40,086 nt of DNA. Origin: a virus. This document shows positions 26,667 through 33,939 of the stretch, piece after piece; positions within the stretch are counted from its first letter, which is position 1, and every line of letters starts with the position of its first letter. The notes below the pieces were generated by a model. The model did no database searches. It was not told where the DNA came from and saw only the letters and a list, made by a program, of their open reading frames with translations. The position numbers were made by a program, and so were the translations under genes. The stretch is taken from IMG/VR virus record IMGVR_UViG_3300036770_005257, positions 1-40,086 of that record; one strand, given 5' to 3'.

Positions 26667-27362
26667 CTATTCTATTTCTTCCCGGTGCAGTTCCCCGAGG
26701 CTAGAGGGCGTAATCACCTTTATGCTGCCCACCTGGGACAACTCAAAGTTGGCCATCAGGGCGAGGTCCGCGTTGGCACCTTGCGTCACGCTGGCGGCCT
26801 TCTCGTACTGCCGCTCGCGCTGGAGGGCATCGGCGTGGGTCAGATCCAGCACCACCTGGTGGCAGTGGGGAAGGCGCAGCTCGTCGTCCAAGGCGTTGGT
26901 CGAGGGCGGAAAGTCCACCACGTAGCTGTTGCGGGTCAGGCATTTTAGCTTTTCCACCACTTTCAAGCTGGTGGTTCCGCTGGTTTCCAGCAGGGGAAAG
27001 AGGTCAATCTCAGCCGTCCCGCCGGTGTTTCGGCCCTTAAATAGATAAGTCGTTGGGGTTCCCTTGCGATCTAGGTCCAGAAGGTCGGCGTCCTGGCTGA
27101 TGATGGTGGGCAGATCGGCCGCCATCAGCTCCTCGTCGCCGTAGGCCACGGCCAGGGGCGTCTCCACGTTGGAGCCGAGCGAGACGGTGCGGGTCGAGGT
27201 GGAGACGGAGTAGGTGGAGCTGGTGACGGTTTCCCGCCATGGGGCAAAGGCCCACACTCGGCGGTAGTTGAGCGAGGCCGATTTCTTGAGGAAAGTTACG
27301 GTGTCGGAATCGGTCTTTCCGACCTTCTCACCCGCGTAGGTGGCGATCTCGGAGAGGGTCAT
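26667..27362 (-). CDS. Tail tubular / head-tail adaptor protein (T7 gp11-like)
   Basis: With the start at ATG 27362 (overlapping the upstream stop) the product has 231 residues. LSEIATYAGEKVG and LKKSASLNYRRVWAFAPWRE at the N-terminus, a beta middle, and LPHCHQVVLDLTHADALQRE near the C-terminus follow the helix-strand-helix plan of gp11/gp4-type adaptors. The last conserved helix normally lines the channel. The position next to the nozzle gene supports this. The match is structural in outline, not a certain family hit. Confidence 0.6.
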   Translation of the reverse strand: MTLSEIATYAGEKVGKTDSDTVTFLKKSASLNYRRVWAFAPWRETVTSSTYSVSTSTRTVSLGSNVETPLAVAYGDEELMAADLPTIISQDADLLDLDRKGTPTTYLFKGRNTGGTAEIDLFPLLETSGTTSLKVVEKLKCLTRNSYVVDFPPSTNALDDELRLPHCHQVVLDLTHADALQRERQYEKAASVTQGANADLALMANFELSQVGSIKVITPSSLGELHREEIE

Positions 27363-27730
27363 ATTGTTATTTCCTTCCAACTGGTTGTTTCCTCATCCCA
27401 CAAATAATGCTTGCCGTCAGCGGGATATGGGACAGGAGCCATCCATCTGCAAGTTTGTTCGTCAAGAACCCAAGACGCAAAAGGCTGGAGAGGAATAAAC
27501 GCGTCCTTTTCCCGGTCAAACAAAAATCCCTTGCCTGCGTAGTTTTTCCTGAAACTTGAATTGTAGCTGGTTTGCCTCCATTCACCATCAAGGCGAAGGA
27601 CATGGTTTATGAAATTGGCCCCGATCTCCTCGGTGTCTGGAAATGTTTTTTCAGGTTCTCCGAGGACAGAATTGTTGACGGCAATCACCGTTGCAACCTT
27701 CCCTTCAATTATTTTTGCAAAATAGGCCAT
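27359..27730 (-). CDS. Small tail-fibre-associated protein (MAYFAK... type)
   Basis: The start at ATG 27730, with GGTGA upstream, gives 123 residues. MAYFAKIIEGKVATVIAVNN, LGEPEKTFPDTEEIG, GEWRQTSYN, FRKNYAGKGFLFD and YLWDEETTSWKEI form a pattern I recall from many marine phage tail-fibre-associated proteins of about 120 residues. Trp-rich beta repeats suggest a structural or fibre-cap role. The gene is visibly more AT-rich than its surroundings, suggesting recent acquisition together with the fibre module. Confidence 0.65.
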   Translation of the reverse strand: MAYFAKIIEGKVATVIAVNNSVLGEPEKTFPDTEEIGANFINHVLRLDGEWRQTSYNSSFRKNYAGKGFLFDREKDAFIPLQPFASWVLDEQTCRWMAPVPYPADGKHYLWDEETTSWKEITI

Positions 27731-27734
27731 AAAA

Positions 27735-28538
27735 TCACCATTGGATTGTCCCTGAATCGTTGAAAACATATATCTTGTACCCGCCCGAAACCGTGACGGT
27801 CGGGCTTCCGGTCGTGGTGGCCGTGGGATATGTGTCGGGATGCCTCACAATGACAACCCCCTTGCCGCCAGATCCTTCTCCAGATCCAGAACTGCCTCCC
27901 CCGCCGCCACCCGTGTTGATGCCCCCATTGGTGGCCGCCGCACCGCCTCCGCCGGAACCGCCGCTTCCGTTGCCGCCGGTGCCATAAGCGGCTCCGCCGC
28001 CAGCCCTTGCCACCGATGAACCGCTCACCGAGGACGACACCCCGTTGCCCCCGCTGCCGCCAGCACTGCCGGAGTTGGATGTGCCAACACCACCGGCTCC
28101 GCCACCCCCTCCTCCAGCTTGGTTGCTACTGGAGTCCCCGCCATTGTATCCTTGCCCGGAGGTTCCCGTGCCAAAGCCCGTGTTGCTATATCCGCCGCCA
28201 CCGGAACCACCATTACCCTGCGGGGCTGCCGTTGAGCTGCCACCGCCGCCGATGGAGGTTATGGTCGCAAGGGAGGAGTCGCTTCCGTTGTTTCCCGGGG
28301 CAACAATGCCAGACCCGCCGCCACCGACAGTTATCGTGTAAACCGTTGCGCCAAGGACGGGAAAAACAGATTCAGCGGATGCTCCGCCACCTGAATTTTC
28401 ACCAGCCACGGATGAGCGATAGCCACCAGCCCCGCCGCCACCGACAAACCCGCCGCCGCCCCCGGCCACGACCAGATATTCCAGTGAGGGCGGCGCTTTT
28501 CCGCCCATGTGGGAAAAAGCAAATACTGGCCAAGCCAT
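27735..28538 (-). CDS. Glycine-rich tail-fibre / receptor-binding protein
   Basis: This 267-residue protein starts at ATG 28538; a longer upstream frame overlaps the next gene out of frame and was dropped. LEYLVVAGGGGGFVGGGGAG begins a domain of many Gly-rich loops, like the polyglycine sandwich receptor-binding domains of phage adhesins. It closes with GKGVVIVRHPDTYPTATTTG, then GGYKIYVFNDSGTI, the common end of this family. It is probably the variable host-recognition tip, exposed on the virion. Confidence 0.7.
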   Translation of the reverse strand: MAWPVFAFSHMGGKAPPSLEYLVVAGGGGGFVGGGGAGGYRSSVAGENSGGGASAESVFPVLGATVYTITVGGGGSGIVAPGNNGSDSSLATITSIGGGGSSTAAPQGNGGSGGGGYSNTGFGTGTSGQGYNGGDSSSNQAGGGGGGAGGVGTSNSGSAGGSGGNGVSSSVSGSSVARAGGGAAYGTGGNGSGGSGGGGAAATNGGINTGGGGGGSSGSGEGSGGKGVVIVRHPDTYPTATTTGSPTVTVSGGYKIYVFNDSGTIQW

Positions 28539-28549
28539 GACCAGATCCC

Positions 28550-29494
28550 TTACGAGTAGTTCTGCGAGGCCACCCCGAACAGCGAGGTTCCGTTGGACAC
28601 AAAGGTGAAGATGTCGGTCTTGCCGGAGCCAGCCGTCAGGGTGGGAGCGGTGCCTCCCGGCCACTTGAAGGACGCGTTCCAGCCAAGGGTGTTGGTGCCG
28701 GTGCTTTGGGTGACGGACAAAATGTAGGTTGCCCCGTCCGTCTTATTGGATGGATCGGCCATGGTCCCGTTGGTGGCAAGGGAAAGCCTAGCCACTTGGT
28801 TTTCAGCAAGATTCCACGCGATTGAGGTTCCGCTTGTCAGCGTGGTGGCGTCGAAATTGTGGCAGCGCGTGTACTCTTGCGCCGTGTTGACCACCGCCAC
28901 GCGGGTGCTGACGGTTGCGGTGCCGGTGCTGATGGTTAGATCACCAGCCAGGGTCGTTGTCAGATTGGTGATAGTAGCCGTCGAGGAGGTCAGGCTTGTC
29001 ACCGTCCCGGCCGTGGCCGTGGTAGAGCCGATGGTGAGCGTCGGGATGGTTCCCGTCGTGATCGTCGCCGCCGTGGAGGTGGTTGTCCCGAACGTGCCGG
29101 TCGGGATGACGCCCGTGGTCAGCGTGCCATTGGTGAACGTGGCTGCCGTTCCAGTAGTCGTCCCCAGCGTGGCGGTGGGGATGGTGGCGTTGGTCAAAGT
29201 GGCCGTGGCAATCGTCCCGGTCGTGCTATTGAGCGTCGTCACCGTGCCGTTGGTGATGACGGCGGTGGGGAGGTTGTTGGCAAAGTTGGTGACGCTGACC
29301 TTCTTCAGGTTGTTGGAATCGGCGGAGTCGGACAACAGCACCAGGTCGGCCCCAACCACGCTGGTTTTGGCGGTGCGGTCCGTCACCAGCCCGGCCACGG
29401 GGGTGGCGGCGTCAACGAGCGCGTGAAGTTTGGCGGCGGTGACGTCACCCGTCACGCCGTCGGTAAAGCTGGTTCCCTTGCTGAAAGATGCCAT
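28550..29494 (-). CDS. Repetitive tail-fibre / structural protein, 314 aa
   Basis: The N-terminus (ASFSKGTSFTDGVTGDVTAA, KLHALVDAATPVAGLV) resembles the anchor region of phage fibre proteins. Residues about 80-200 are Thr/Gly-rich repeats such as GTVTTLNSTTGTIATATLTN, GTLTTGVIPTGTFGTTT and TIGSTTATAGTVTSL, with a period near 10-12, likely a beta-helical fibre shaft. The C-terminal 100 residues (LSLATNGTMADPSNKTDGAT, NASFKWPGGTAPTLTAGSGK) form a globular head with carbohydrate-binding character. A related repeat occurs in the 170-residue protein at 31259. Confidence 0.65.
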   Translation of the reverse strand: MASFSKGTSFTDGVTGDVTAAKLHALVDAATPVAGLVTDRTAKTSVVGADLVLLSDSADSNNLKKVSVTNFANNLPTAVITNGTVTTLNSTTGTIATATLTNATIPTATLGTTTGTAATFTNGTLTTGVIPTGTFGTTTSTAATITTGTIPTLTIGSTTATAGTVTSLTSSTATITNLTTTLAGDLTISTGTATVSTRVAVVNTAQEYTRCHNFDATTLTSGTSIAWNLAENQVARLSLATNGTMADPSNKTDGATYILSVTQSTGTNTLGWNASFKWPGGTAPTLTAGSGKTDIFTFVSNGTSLFGVASQNYS

Positions 29495-29743
29495 TTAGAC
29501 CCCCAATCTGGTTTTGACGAAATCCCAGGCGAAGCTCACGCCCGCGCCGATGGCAGAAGCTAAAACAATCAGCTTCGTGCGCAAGTGCTCCAGAGCCGTC
29601 ACCCGGTTGGCTAGGTCGCCAAAGCTGGAAAGGCTCTTTTCCACCATGCCGGAAAGCGTCGCAAGCCTCTCCTCGATCCGGGCCAGCCGCTCGCCGTTAG
29701 AAGACAGCTTGTCGCGGATGTCGCCCACCTCATCAGCGCTCAT
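29495..29743 (-). CDS. Coiled-coil protein with C-terminal membrane helix, 82 aa
   Basis: An N-terminal coiled coil (KLSSNGERLARIEERLATLS, KSLSSFGDLANRVTALEHL) leads to one hydrophobic helix (KLIVLASAIGAGVSFAWDFV) and a short basic end. This is a common layout for small phage membrane proteins annotated as holin-like or Rz-like. It may take part in lysis or membrane anchoring. It lies among fibre genes, far from the other lysis genes. Confidence 0.55.
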   Translation of the reverse strand: MSADEVGDIRDKLSSNGERLARIEERLATLSGMVEKSLSSFGDLANRVTALEHLRTKLIVLASAIGAGVSFAWDFVKTRLGV

Positions 29744-30035
29744 TGCGGGCCTCCAGAAATTTTAGCGCCACCGCCAAATGCACCACGGCGGCCTCGATTG
29801 AGTCCCGGTCCCGCCCGTCCAACACTAGCTGCTTTATGCTTCGGTTGACACTCAGCAGGTGCTTCACCTTGCCGATGTACTTTGTCTCCCTGGACATGGC
29901 GTTGGACTGTTCCGCGCACTTCTCGGCCTCGACAAAACAGGCGTAGTCGTTTGGCGTCAGCGAGAATCGCAAAGTCTGCCGGAGCAGCCAGCGGGCGAGC
30001 CGTTGGCGGTAGGGAAGGGGAAAGAGCCAGCTCAT
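29733..30035 (-). CDS. Helical hypothetical protein, 100 aa
   Basis: A basic N-terminus (PLPYRQRLARWLLRQTLRF) is followed by helical segments (YACFVEAEKCAEQSNAMSRE, DSIEAAVVHLAVALKFLEAR). There is no signal or membrane span. It overlaps the next gene by 11 nt. No family is recognised; a tail-assembly accessory role is conceivable from its neighbours. Confidence 0.5.
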   Translation of the reverse strand: MSWLFPLPYRQRLARWLLRQTLRFSLTPNDYACFVEAEKCAEQSNAMSRETKYIGKVKHLLSVNRSIKQLVLDGRDRDSIEAAVVHLAVALKFLEARNER

Positions 30036-30039
30036 TCAG

Positions 30040-30315
30040 CTAAATCCCCTCCGGCACGGGCGGGGCGAGGAACTGGACGGGGGGAGGCAAAGCCGCCTCG
30101 TACTGCTCTTGTGTTAGTTCCTCGCCCACTTCAGCCAGCCGATCTGCAATGGGCGGGATGGCGGCGATGAGGCAGTTGCCGTCAGCGTCCTTTTGGCAAT
30201 CGGCGGCAGGGGTGAACCAAGTCTCGGCCTGCTCGTTGGGATAGCCGCTTTCTGCGTCCATCTGGTTTCGGATGGATTCGTAGGCGGAGGGGGTGAGGAC
30301 AAAAAATCTATTCAT
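30040..30315 (-). CDS. Small tail-region protein, 91 aa
   Basis: The ATG at 30315 shares its last base with the LamG gene stop (TGATG), giving MNRFFVLTPSAYESIRNQMD at the start. YPNEQAETWFTPAADCQKDA, an acidic helix and a Pro-rich end (ALPPPVQFLAPPVPEGI) follow. The length and Pro-rich tail resemble small fibre chaperone or assembly proteins. The specific family is uncertain. Confidence 0.55.
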   Translation of the reverse strand: MNRFFVLTPSAYESIRNQMDAESGYPNEQAETWFTPAADCQKDADGNCLIAAIPPIADRLAEVGEELTQEQYEAALPPPVQFLAPPVPEGI

Positions 30316-31112
30316 CAGAAACCCCATTTATCCGCAAGGTAATCTTCTACGGATGTTATTTCAGAGGCTGAAAGAGACACATTGTAAATAATAAGCTCGG
30401 CAATATCTCCGTTGAATGCCCTGTCAGCGGCGGTTCTGTTCCCTATTTGATAGGTTGTATTTGCAACACTTGATGTTGTTCCAGTTCCCGTCAGTCCACG
30501 AGTGCTGTCGGCTTCGTTTATTCTTTGAGACATATTAGTAGCACGATCTGTTCCGCCATCCCATTTTGCAGAACTAAGATACCAGTTTCCAGTTGTGATT
30601 GATCCAGTGGCGGTATCGTGAAAAAAAGTCGTATTGATGGTAAAGAGTCTGTTTGTTTGTTCGTTTTGGTTTACAGACCACGCTCTATTTATTGATCCCC
30701 TTTCAAAATATCTGCCAAAGGTTCCACCGCCATAACCGGCCACATACGCCACGACGAAGCAGGTCATTGCCGATAGATTGTCGCTGGCGATACTTGCAGA
30801 AACCAAGAGATCATTACTCCCATCAAATCGGATAATGTTTTTTGAATTTCTAATTGATGTTTTGAGAATGGGCCTGTTATTGGATGTGCCTTGCGTAACA
30901 TGATAACCACTCCCGCTCTGATCCTCCCACCTTGCCACGGCTGATCCATCCGTGGTCACGGCACTTCCTCCGCTAGTGGCATCGAATAAACCTGTCGTTG
31001 CATCGAGCCAAAGCTGAAGGCCAGAGATGTCGGATGGGGAAAAAGGAGCCGCAGTCGTTCCTCCAAAAAAACCCCTGCGGTTGAGGATTCCGCTACTGGC
31101 AAAAAATCCCAT
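30315..31112 (-). CDS. LamG / concanavalin A-like lectin-fold virion protein
   Basis: This 265-residue protein begins MGFFASSGILNRRGFFGGTT, and then SDISGLQLWLDATTGLFDAT opens a LamG-like jelly roll. VARWEDQSGSGYHVTQG, NIIRFDGSNDLLVSASI, GNWYLSSAKWDGGTDRATNM and FNGDIAELIIYNVSLSASEI follow in the typical order. Such domains bind glycans and decorate phage heads or fibres. The gene is strikingly AT-rich against GC-rich neighbours, so it was probably acquired recently. Two micro-ORFs lie just upstream. Confidence 0.75.
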   Translation of the reverse strand: MGFFASSGILNRRGFFGGTTAAPFSPSDISGLQLWLDATTGLFDATSGGSAVTTDGSAVARWEDQSGSGYHVTQGTSNNRPILKTSIRNSKNIIRFDGSNDLLVSASIASDNLSAMTCFVVAYVAGYGGGTFGRYFERGSINRAWSVNQNEQTNRLFTINTTFFHDTATGSITTGNWYLSSAKWDGGTDRATNMSQRINEADSTRGLTGTGTTSSVANTTYQIGNRTAADRAFNGDIAELIIYNVSLSASEITSVEDYLADKWGF

Positions 31113-31113
31113 C

Positions 31114-31155
31114 TTACCCTCCCGCCGCTCCCCCGCCGCCGCCGAAGAAGCCCAT
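31114..31155 (-). other. Possible 13-aa glycine-rich micro-ORF (MGFFGGGGGAAGG)
   Basis: ATG at 31155 opens MGFFGGGGGAAGG, and TAA ends 1 nt before the LamG ATG. The first four residues equal those of the LamG protein (MGFF). This could be a decapitated remnant of a previous fibre gene replaced by the LamG cassette, or an initiation leader. Translation is unproven. Confidence 0.25.
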
Positions 31156-31160
31156 GGCTA

Positions 31161-31177
31161 GCGGCCCTCCGGGCCGC
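31161..31177 (-). promoter_or_regulatory. Perfect GC hairpin before the LamG gene
   Basis: GCGGCCC (31161-31167) and GGGCCGC (31171-31177) form a 7-bp stem with a 3-nt loop. The tandem hexanucleotide repeat lies beside it at 31182-31199. No T-run follows on the transcribed strand. It may be an RNA stability or attenuation element in the 146-bp gap 31113-31258. Confidence 0.45.
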
Positions 31178-31181
31178 AGTT

Positions 31182-31199
31182 TAAGTTTAAGTTTAAGTA
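31182..31199. repeat. Tandem TTTAAG repeat, three units
   Basis: TTTAAGTTTAAGTTTAAG is an AT-only-plus-G repeat that stands out in the GC-rich background. It lies between a fibre gene and the LamG gene, next to a GC hairpin. Confidence 0.7.
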
Positions 31200-31258
31200 A
31201 GTTTTCATCTTACAATGGTCAGCTTTCTTCAACTTCAACTTGCCCCTTAAACTGGCAG

Positions 31259-31771
31259 TCACGCCTGCCTCCCGATGAGTTGCGCCGTGCCGGTGCTGGT
31301 GATCGCTGCAATCGCGCCGGTGGGGACAAAGCTGCCCTCAAAGGTGATGCCTTGGCCGCTGGTAAGCTGGATGCCGTCGGTGGCTGTGGCGGTGCCATTG
31401 GTGTCGATGAACGCGGTGCCGCTGGTGCATTGGACAAGCAGGTAGTTGCGGCTGGCGTTACTGGCAAACAGCGTGCCGTTGGTCGTGCCAGCCGTCAGCG
31501 TGCCTGCCGTAGTGGTGCCACGGACGGGGTTGGCGGTGACGGTGCCGTTGGTCAGGGTGCCAGCGGTAAGCGTGGCGCTGGCCAGGGTGCCGGTCGTCAG
31601 CGTGCCACCGGTCAGAACGCCCGTGCCATTGGTGACAACCAGCCCGTCGGCAACGTCAGCCTGGAGCGTCGTCAACAACGCCTCGATGGCGTCGAGGTTG
31701 ACGTTGATCGTGGACGTCGCGCCAGTGACGGCGGACAGCCCGTCGATGATCGCGTTTAACTGCCTGCCCAT
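31259..31771 (-). CDS. Repetitive structural / fibre-like protein, 170 aa
   Basis: The N-terminus (MGRQLNAIIDGLSAVTGATS) is helical. Residues about 48-115 are GTLT-type repeats (GTGVLTGGTLTTGTLASATL, TAGTLTNGTVTANPVRG), and the C-terminus is a small beta domain (ITFEGSFVPTGAIAAITSTG). The repeats match the style of the 314-residue fibre protein at 28550, so both may be shafts or trimeric attachments. No ribosome-binding site is obvious. Confidence 0.55.
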   Translation of the reverse strand: MGRQLNAIIDGLSAVTGATSTINVNLDAIEALLTTLQADVADGLVVTNGTGVLTGGTLTTGTLASATLTAGTLTNGTVTANPVRGTTTAGTLTAGTTNGTLFASNASRNYLLVQCTSGTAFIDTNGTATATDGIQLTSGQGITFEGSFVPTGAIAAITSTGTAQLIGRQA

Positions 31772-31786
31772 GGTGGGTCGGCCCGG

Positions 31787-32035
31787 TTAAACGGCCCGCT
31801 TGTAAAGGGCGATGGTCGCCGAGCCGTTAGTGCTGGACCCGGCGGTGATGTTGCCGTGGATGATGGCACCCGCCCCCAGCGTCAGCGCGGTGTAGGCCGT
31901 GCCGTCCACGGTGATGGAATCCAGCGTGGAAGCCGCAAGCGCGGAGACCGCGTCAAAGCTGCCACTGAAGGTGCCGCCCGTGGAAAGGGTGGTCCCGGCA
32001 TCGCCCAGGGCTATGCGTGAGAGTACGCGGCCCAT
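31787..32035 (-). CDS. Small virion decoration-like protein, 82 aa
   Basis: The start at ATG 32035 is used; the longer upstream frame overlaps the next gene out of frame. The beta-rich sequence includes TTLSTGGTFSGSFDAVSALA, then LDSITVDGTAYTALTLGAGA and NITAGSSTNGSATIALYKR. TGGTFS...DGTAY is shared with the 66-residue protein directly upstream. It lies after the capsid gene, so head decoration or a cement role is likely but inferred. Confidence 0.55.
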   Translation of the reverse strand: MGRVLSRIALGDAGTTLSTGGTFSGSFDAVSALAASTLDSITVDGTAYTALTLGAGAIIHGNITAGSSTNGSATIALYKRAV

Positions 32036-32040
32036 GGCGA

Positions 32041-32241
32041 TTACGAGAAGACCGGGATCTTGTAGGCGGTGCCGTTGAGCGTGATCTTGATGGAGTTGGC
32101 CGAGGTGGCGACGGTGCTGAACGTGCCGCCCGTGGCAACCGTGGTCAAAGCCAACGCGGGGTCGGTTCCAGCGGTATCCACGCGGATGGAACGTCCCTTG
32201 GCCTTGGTCTTGGCACGCACGAAGCGATTTGAATTGGACAT
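32041..32241 (-). CDS. Small virion protein, 66 aa, paralogue of its neighbour
   Basis: A basic start (MSNSNRFVRAKTKAKGRSIR) is followed by a beta part, LTTVATGGTFSTVATSANSI and KITLNGTAYKIPVFS. The TGGTFS...NGTAY pattern matches the 82-residue protein downstream, so the pair probably arose by duplication. The position after the capsid gene suggests a virion accessory. Confidence 0.55.
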   Translation of the reverse strand: MSNSNRFVRAKTKAKGRSIRVDTAGTDPALALTTVATGGTFSTVATSANSIKITLNGTAYKIPVFS

Positions 32242-32247
32242 GATGTT

Positions 32248-32523
32248 TTACTCCTGACTCCATGCCCGCCTGACCTGGTCCGGCGAGTAGGAGCTTTTGA
32301 AACGAGAGCCATTGCGGCACTCGTACTTGTAGTATCCGCGCATGATGTTTTTTACATGGTCAGAGCCGGGTTCGGGCGCGGATTCACCGACCCCGACCAA
32401 GACCAGTTTTTGCGGCACCGAAAACCTTTTGAGGTTTGCGGGAACCTTGTCCCGCTCGTCCACACGCCGTTCCAGTTCCACAACGCCGCCATTGGCCGTG
32501 TCGTGGTACTGGTAAACAGGCAT
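32248..32523 (-). CDS. Conserved small phage protein, 91 aa
   Basis: It begins MPVYQYHDTANGGVVELERR and continues DKVPANLKRFSVPQKLVLVG. The start resembles zinc-ribbon MPxYxY proteins, but the usual cysteine pairs are absent. The C-terminus is aromatic and basic (IMRGYYKYECRNGSRFKSSY). Its ATG overlaps the upstream stop. The function is unknown; it is part of the head module. Confidence 0.55.
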   Translation of the reverse strand: MPVYQYHDTANGGVVELERRVDERDKVPANLKRFSVPQKLVLVGVGESAPEPGSDHVKNIMRGYYKYECRNGSRFKSSYSPDQVRRAWSQE

Positions 32524-32858
32524 TAGGCTCTTTCCTCGTCGGCCTTCTTTGCCATCTCCAACAGGCTGTCCTCCTCGGACATTTTCGGCTCGGTTTCCTC
32601 GGTTTCGGGTTCTGCATCCGCCACCGCATCGGAGATGCGGATGTGGACGATGTCACCGTCAACCTTCTCGACCGTGCCGGTCAGCTCCACCTCGTCCCCG
32701 GCTTCCGGCGCGGAAACGCCGTCCTCGCCTTCAATGGAAAGCAGGGAAGCGGGCAGTTTCACGACGTTGGACTCCTTGGACTTGGTGGAAGGGGCGGGGG
32801 AGGTTTCAGCCTCCCCCGCCTTCCGGGGACCCATACCAATCACTAGCATGGCTCCCAT
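32523..32858 (-). CDS. Acidic hypothetical protein next to capsid gene, 111 aa
   Basis: The ATG at 32858 is used (an ATG three codons later is possible). The middle has DEVELTGTVEKVDGDIVHIR, a small beta domain, followed by a very acidic tail (VADAEPETEETEPKMSEEDS). It follows the capsid gene by 5 nt. It may be a head-associated or assembly protein, but the family is not recognised. Confidence 0.55.
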   Translation of the reverse strand: MGAMLVIGMGPRKAGEAETSPAPSTKSKESNVVKLPASLLSIEGEDGVSAPEAGDEVELTGTVEKVDGDIVHIRISDAVADAEPETEETEPKMSEEDSLLEMAKKADEERA

Positions 32859-32863
32859 GATCT

Positions 32864-33904
32864 TTAGCTGTAGTTCGTCTTGCTGAAGATCACCCGGTAG
32901 AAGGCCGAGTTGAGGGCTTTAGCAGTGAACGCTGACTTGAATGCACACACCGTGCGTTGACCGTAGCGGTCAGATTTGTCCGGCGCATCCAGCACCGTGA
33001 CCTTCGGGGCGAACGGAGAACCGTTGGCCGCGATGGAGGTCAGGTGAGGCACGCCAAACGCCTGGCCGCCCAGCAGGATGGCCGCGTGGACGGGACCCGG
33101 GCCAGCCGTATCGGTATCGGCGCCGGCATCGGCAAGCGACCCGAAGGACAACGCGTTGGTTGTCTCGATGACGTTGACGCCGAACAGGCGGCCGACCTCG
33201 CCCTTGTAGATCGCCTCGGGCTTGCTGTAGGACGACACACGAAGGAAATCGTCGTCGTTCATCAGGTCGCGGGTGATCTGGGGCGGGGCCACCAGCACGT
33301 ATCCGTCGCGCAGTTTGGGTGCGCGGTTGATCTTGAGCGCCGTGGCCGCATCGAGCAGGTCAATGGCGGTCATGGAGGCATTCGCCGCCGTGGAGGTGGC
33401 GAAAGTTGTTCCATTCGTGCCATGCTGCGCGAAGCGGGTGTAAGCCGCCGTGTTGACGGCGGTGGTGCCTGCCGTGGAATCCGTGCTGTCCAGCACCAGA
33501 GCGCGGTGGCAGAGGGTGTCGGCAAAGAGAGCCGCATCCTCGCCGAGCTGCTTGGTGGCTTGGGCCAGGTGGTTGAAGAGTTCCACCGCTAGGAGCTGGT
33601 CCGACAAGACGATGCTGGAACCCCAGAATTGAAGCGTGGCTTCAACCGTGGAGAGGGTCAGATCACGCTCGCCGCCGGTCGGCGTGGTGCCGTCGGTCAG
33701 GGCAACGATGTTGCTGATGCTCGGGTTGTCGAAACGGAAGAAACGGATGGTTTTGTTACCACCGCTCTTCGTCGGGTAGGGGACTTTTTCGGCAAACTGC
33801 TCCATTTGCAGAAGCTGGATCTGCCGCTCCAAGAGTTGCCTGGAGAAGTGGGTTTGTAGCTGGGTAACCAGCCCGGCTGGTTGGGCCGTGTTTACTACTG
33901 CCAT
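32864..33904 (-). CDS. Major capsid protein, N4-gp56 / HK97-fold type
   Basis: This 346-residue protein has LQTHFSRQLLERQIQLLQME and FAEKVPYPTKSGGNKTIRFF near the N-terminus. LTDGTTPTGGERDLTLSTVE (E-loop region), IVLSDQLLAVELFNHLAQAT and PKLRDGYVLVAPPQITRDLM follow, and the C-terminal PKVTVLDAPDKSDRYGQRTV leads to an end domain. The order and wording match the N4-gp56 family of HK97-fold capsid proteins. It should form the head shell. The scaffold gene lies 35 nt upstream. Confidence 0.85.
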   Translation of the reverse strand: MAVVNTAQPAGLVTQLQTHFSRQLLERQIQLLQMEQFAEKVPYPTKSGGNKTIRFFRFDNPSISNIVALTDGTTPTGGERDLTLSTVEATLQFWGSSIVLSDQLLAVELFNHLAQATKQLGEDAALFADTLCHRALVLDSTDSTAGTTAVNTAAYTRFAQHGTNGTTFATSTAANASMTAIDLLDAATALKINRAPKLRDGYVLVAPPQITRDLMNDDDFLRVSSYSKPEAIYKGEVGRLFGVNVIETTNALSFGSLADAGADTDTAGPGPVHAAILLGGQAFGVPHLTSIAANGSPFAPKVTVLDAPDKSDRYGQRTVCAFKSAFTAKALNSAFYRVIFSKTNYS

Positions 33905-33939
33905 AAATTTAAGTTTCCTTTACTGCCACCGTCCCGTTG

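Larger units (their letters stand above)
31158..31208 (-). other. Possible 16-aa micro-ORF over a hexanucleotide repeat and hairpin
   Basis: ATG at 31208 opens MKTYLNLNLNCGPEGR and stops at TAG 31158-31160. It covers three tandem TTTAAG units (31182-31199) and the hairpin at 31161-31177. There is no clear ribosome-binding site. It may be chance, a leader peptide or a gene remnant. Confidence 0.2.

Noticed and set aside
28550-29494. Thr/Gly repeats as a CRISPR-like or tandem DNA array
   Set aside because: The repetition is at the protein level (fibre shaft). DNA units are degenerate and not separated by unique spacers.
32248-32523. FmdB-type zinc-ribbon regulator
   Set aside because: Only the MPVYQY opening resembles it. 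The cysteine pairs that define the family are missing.
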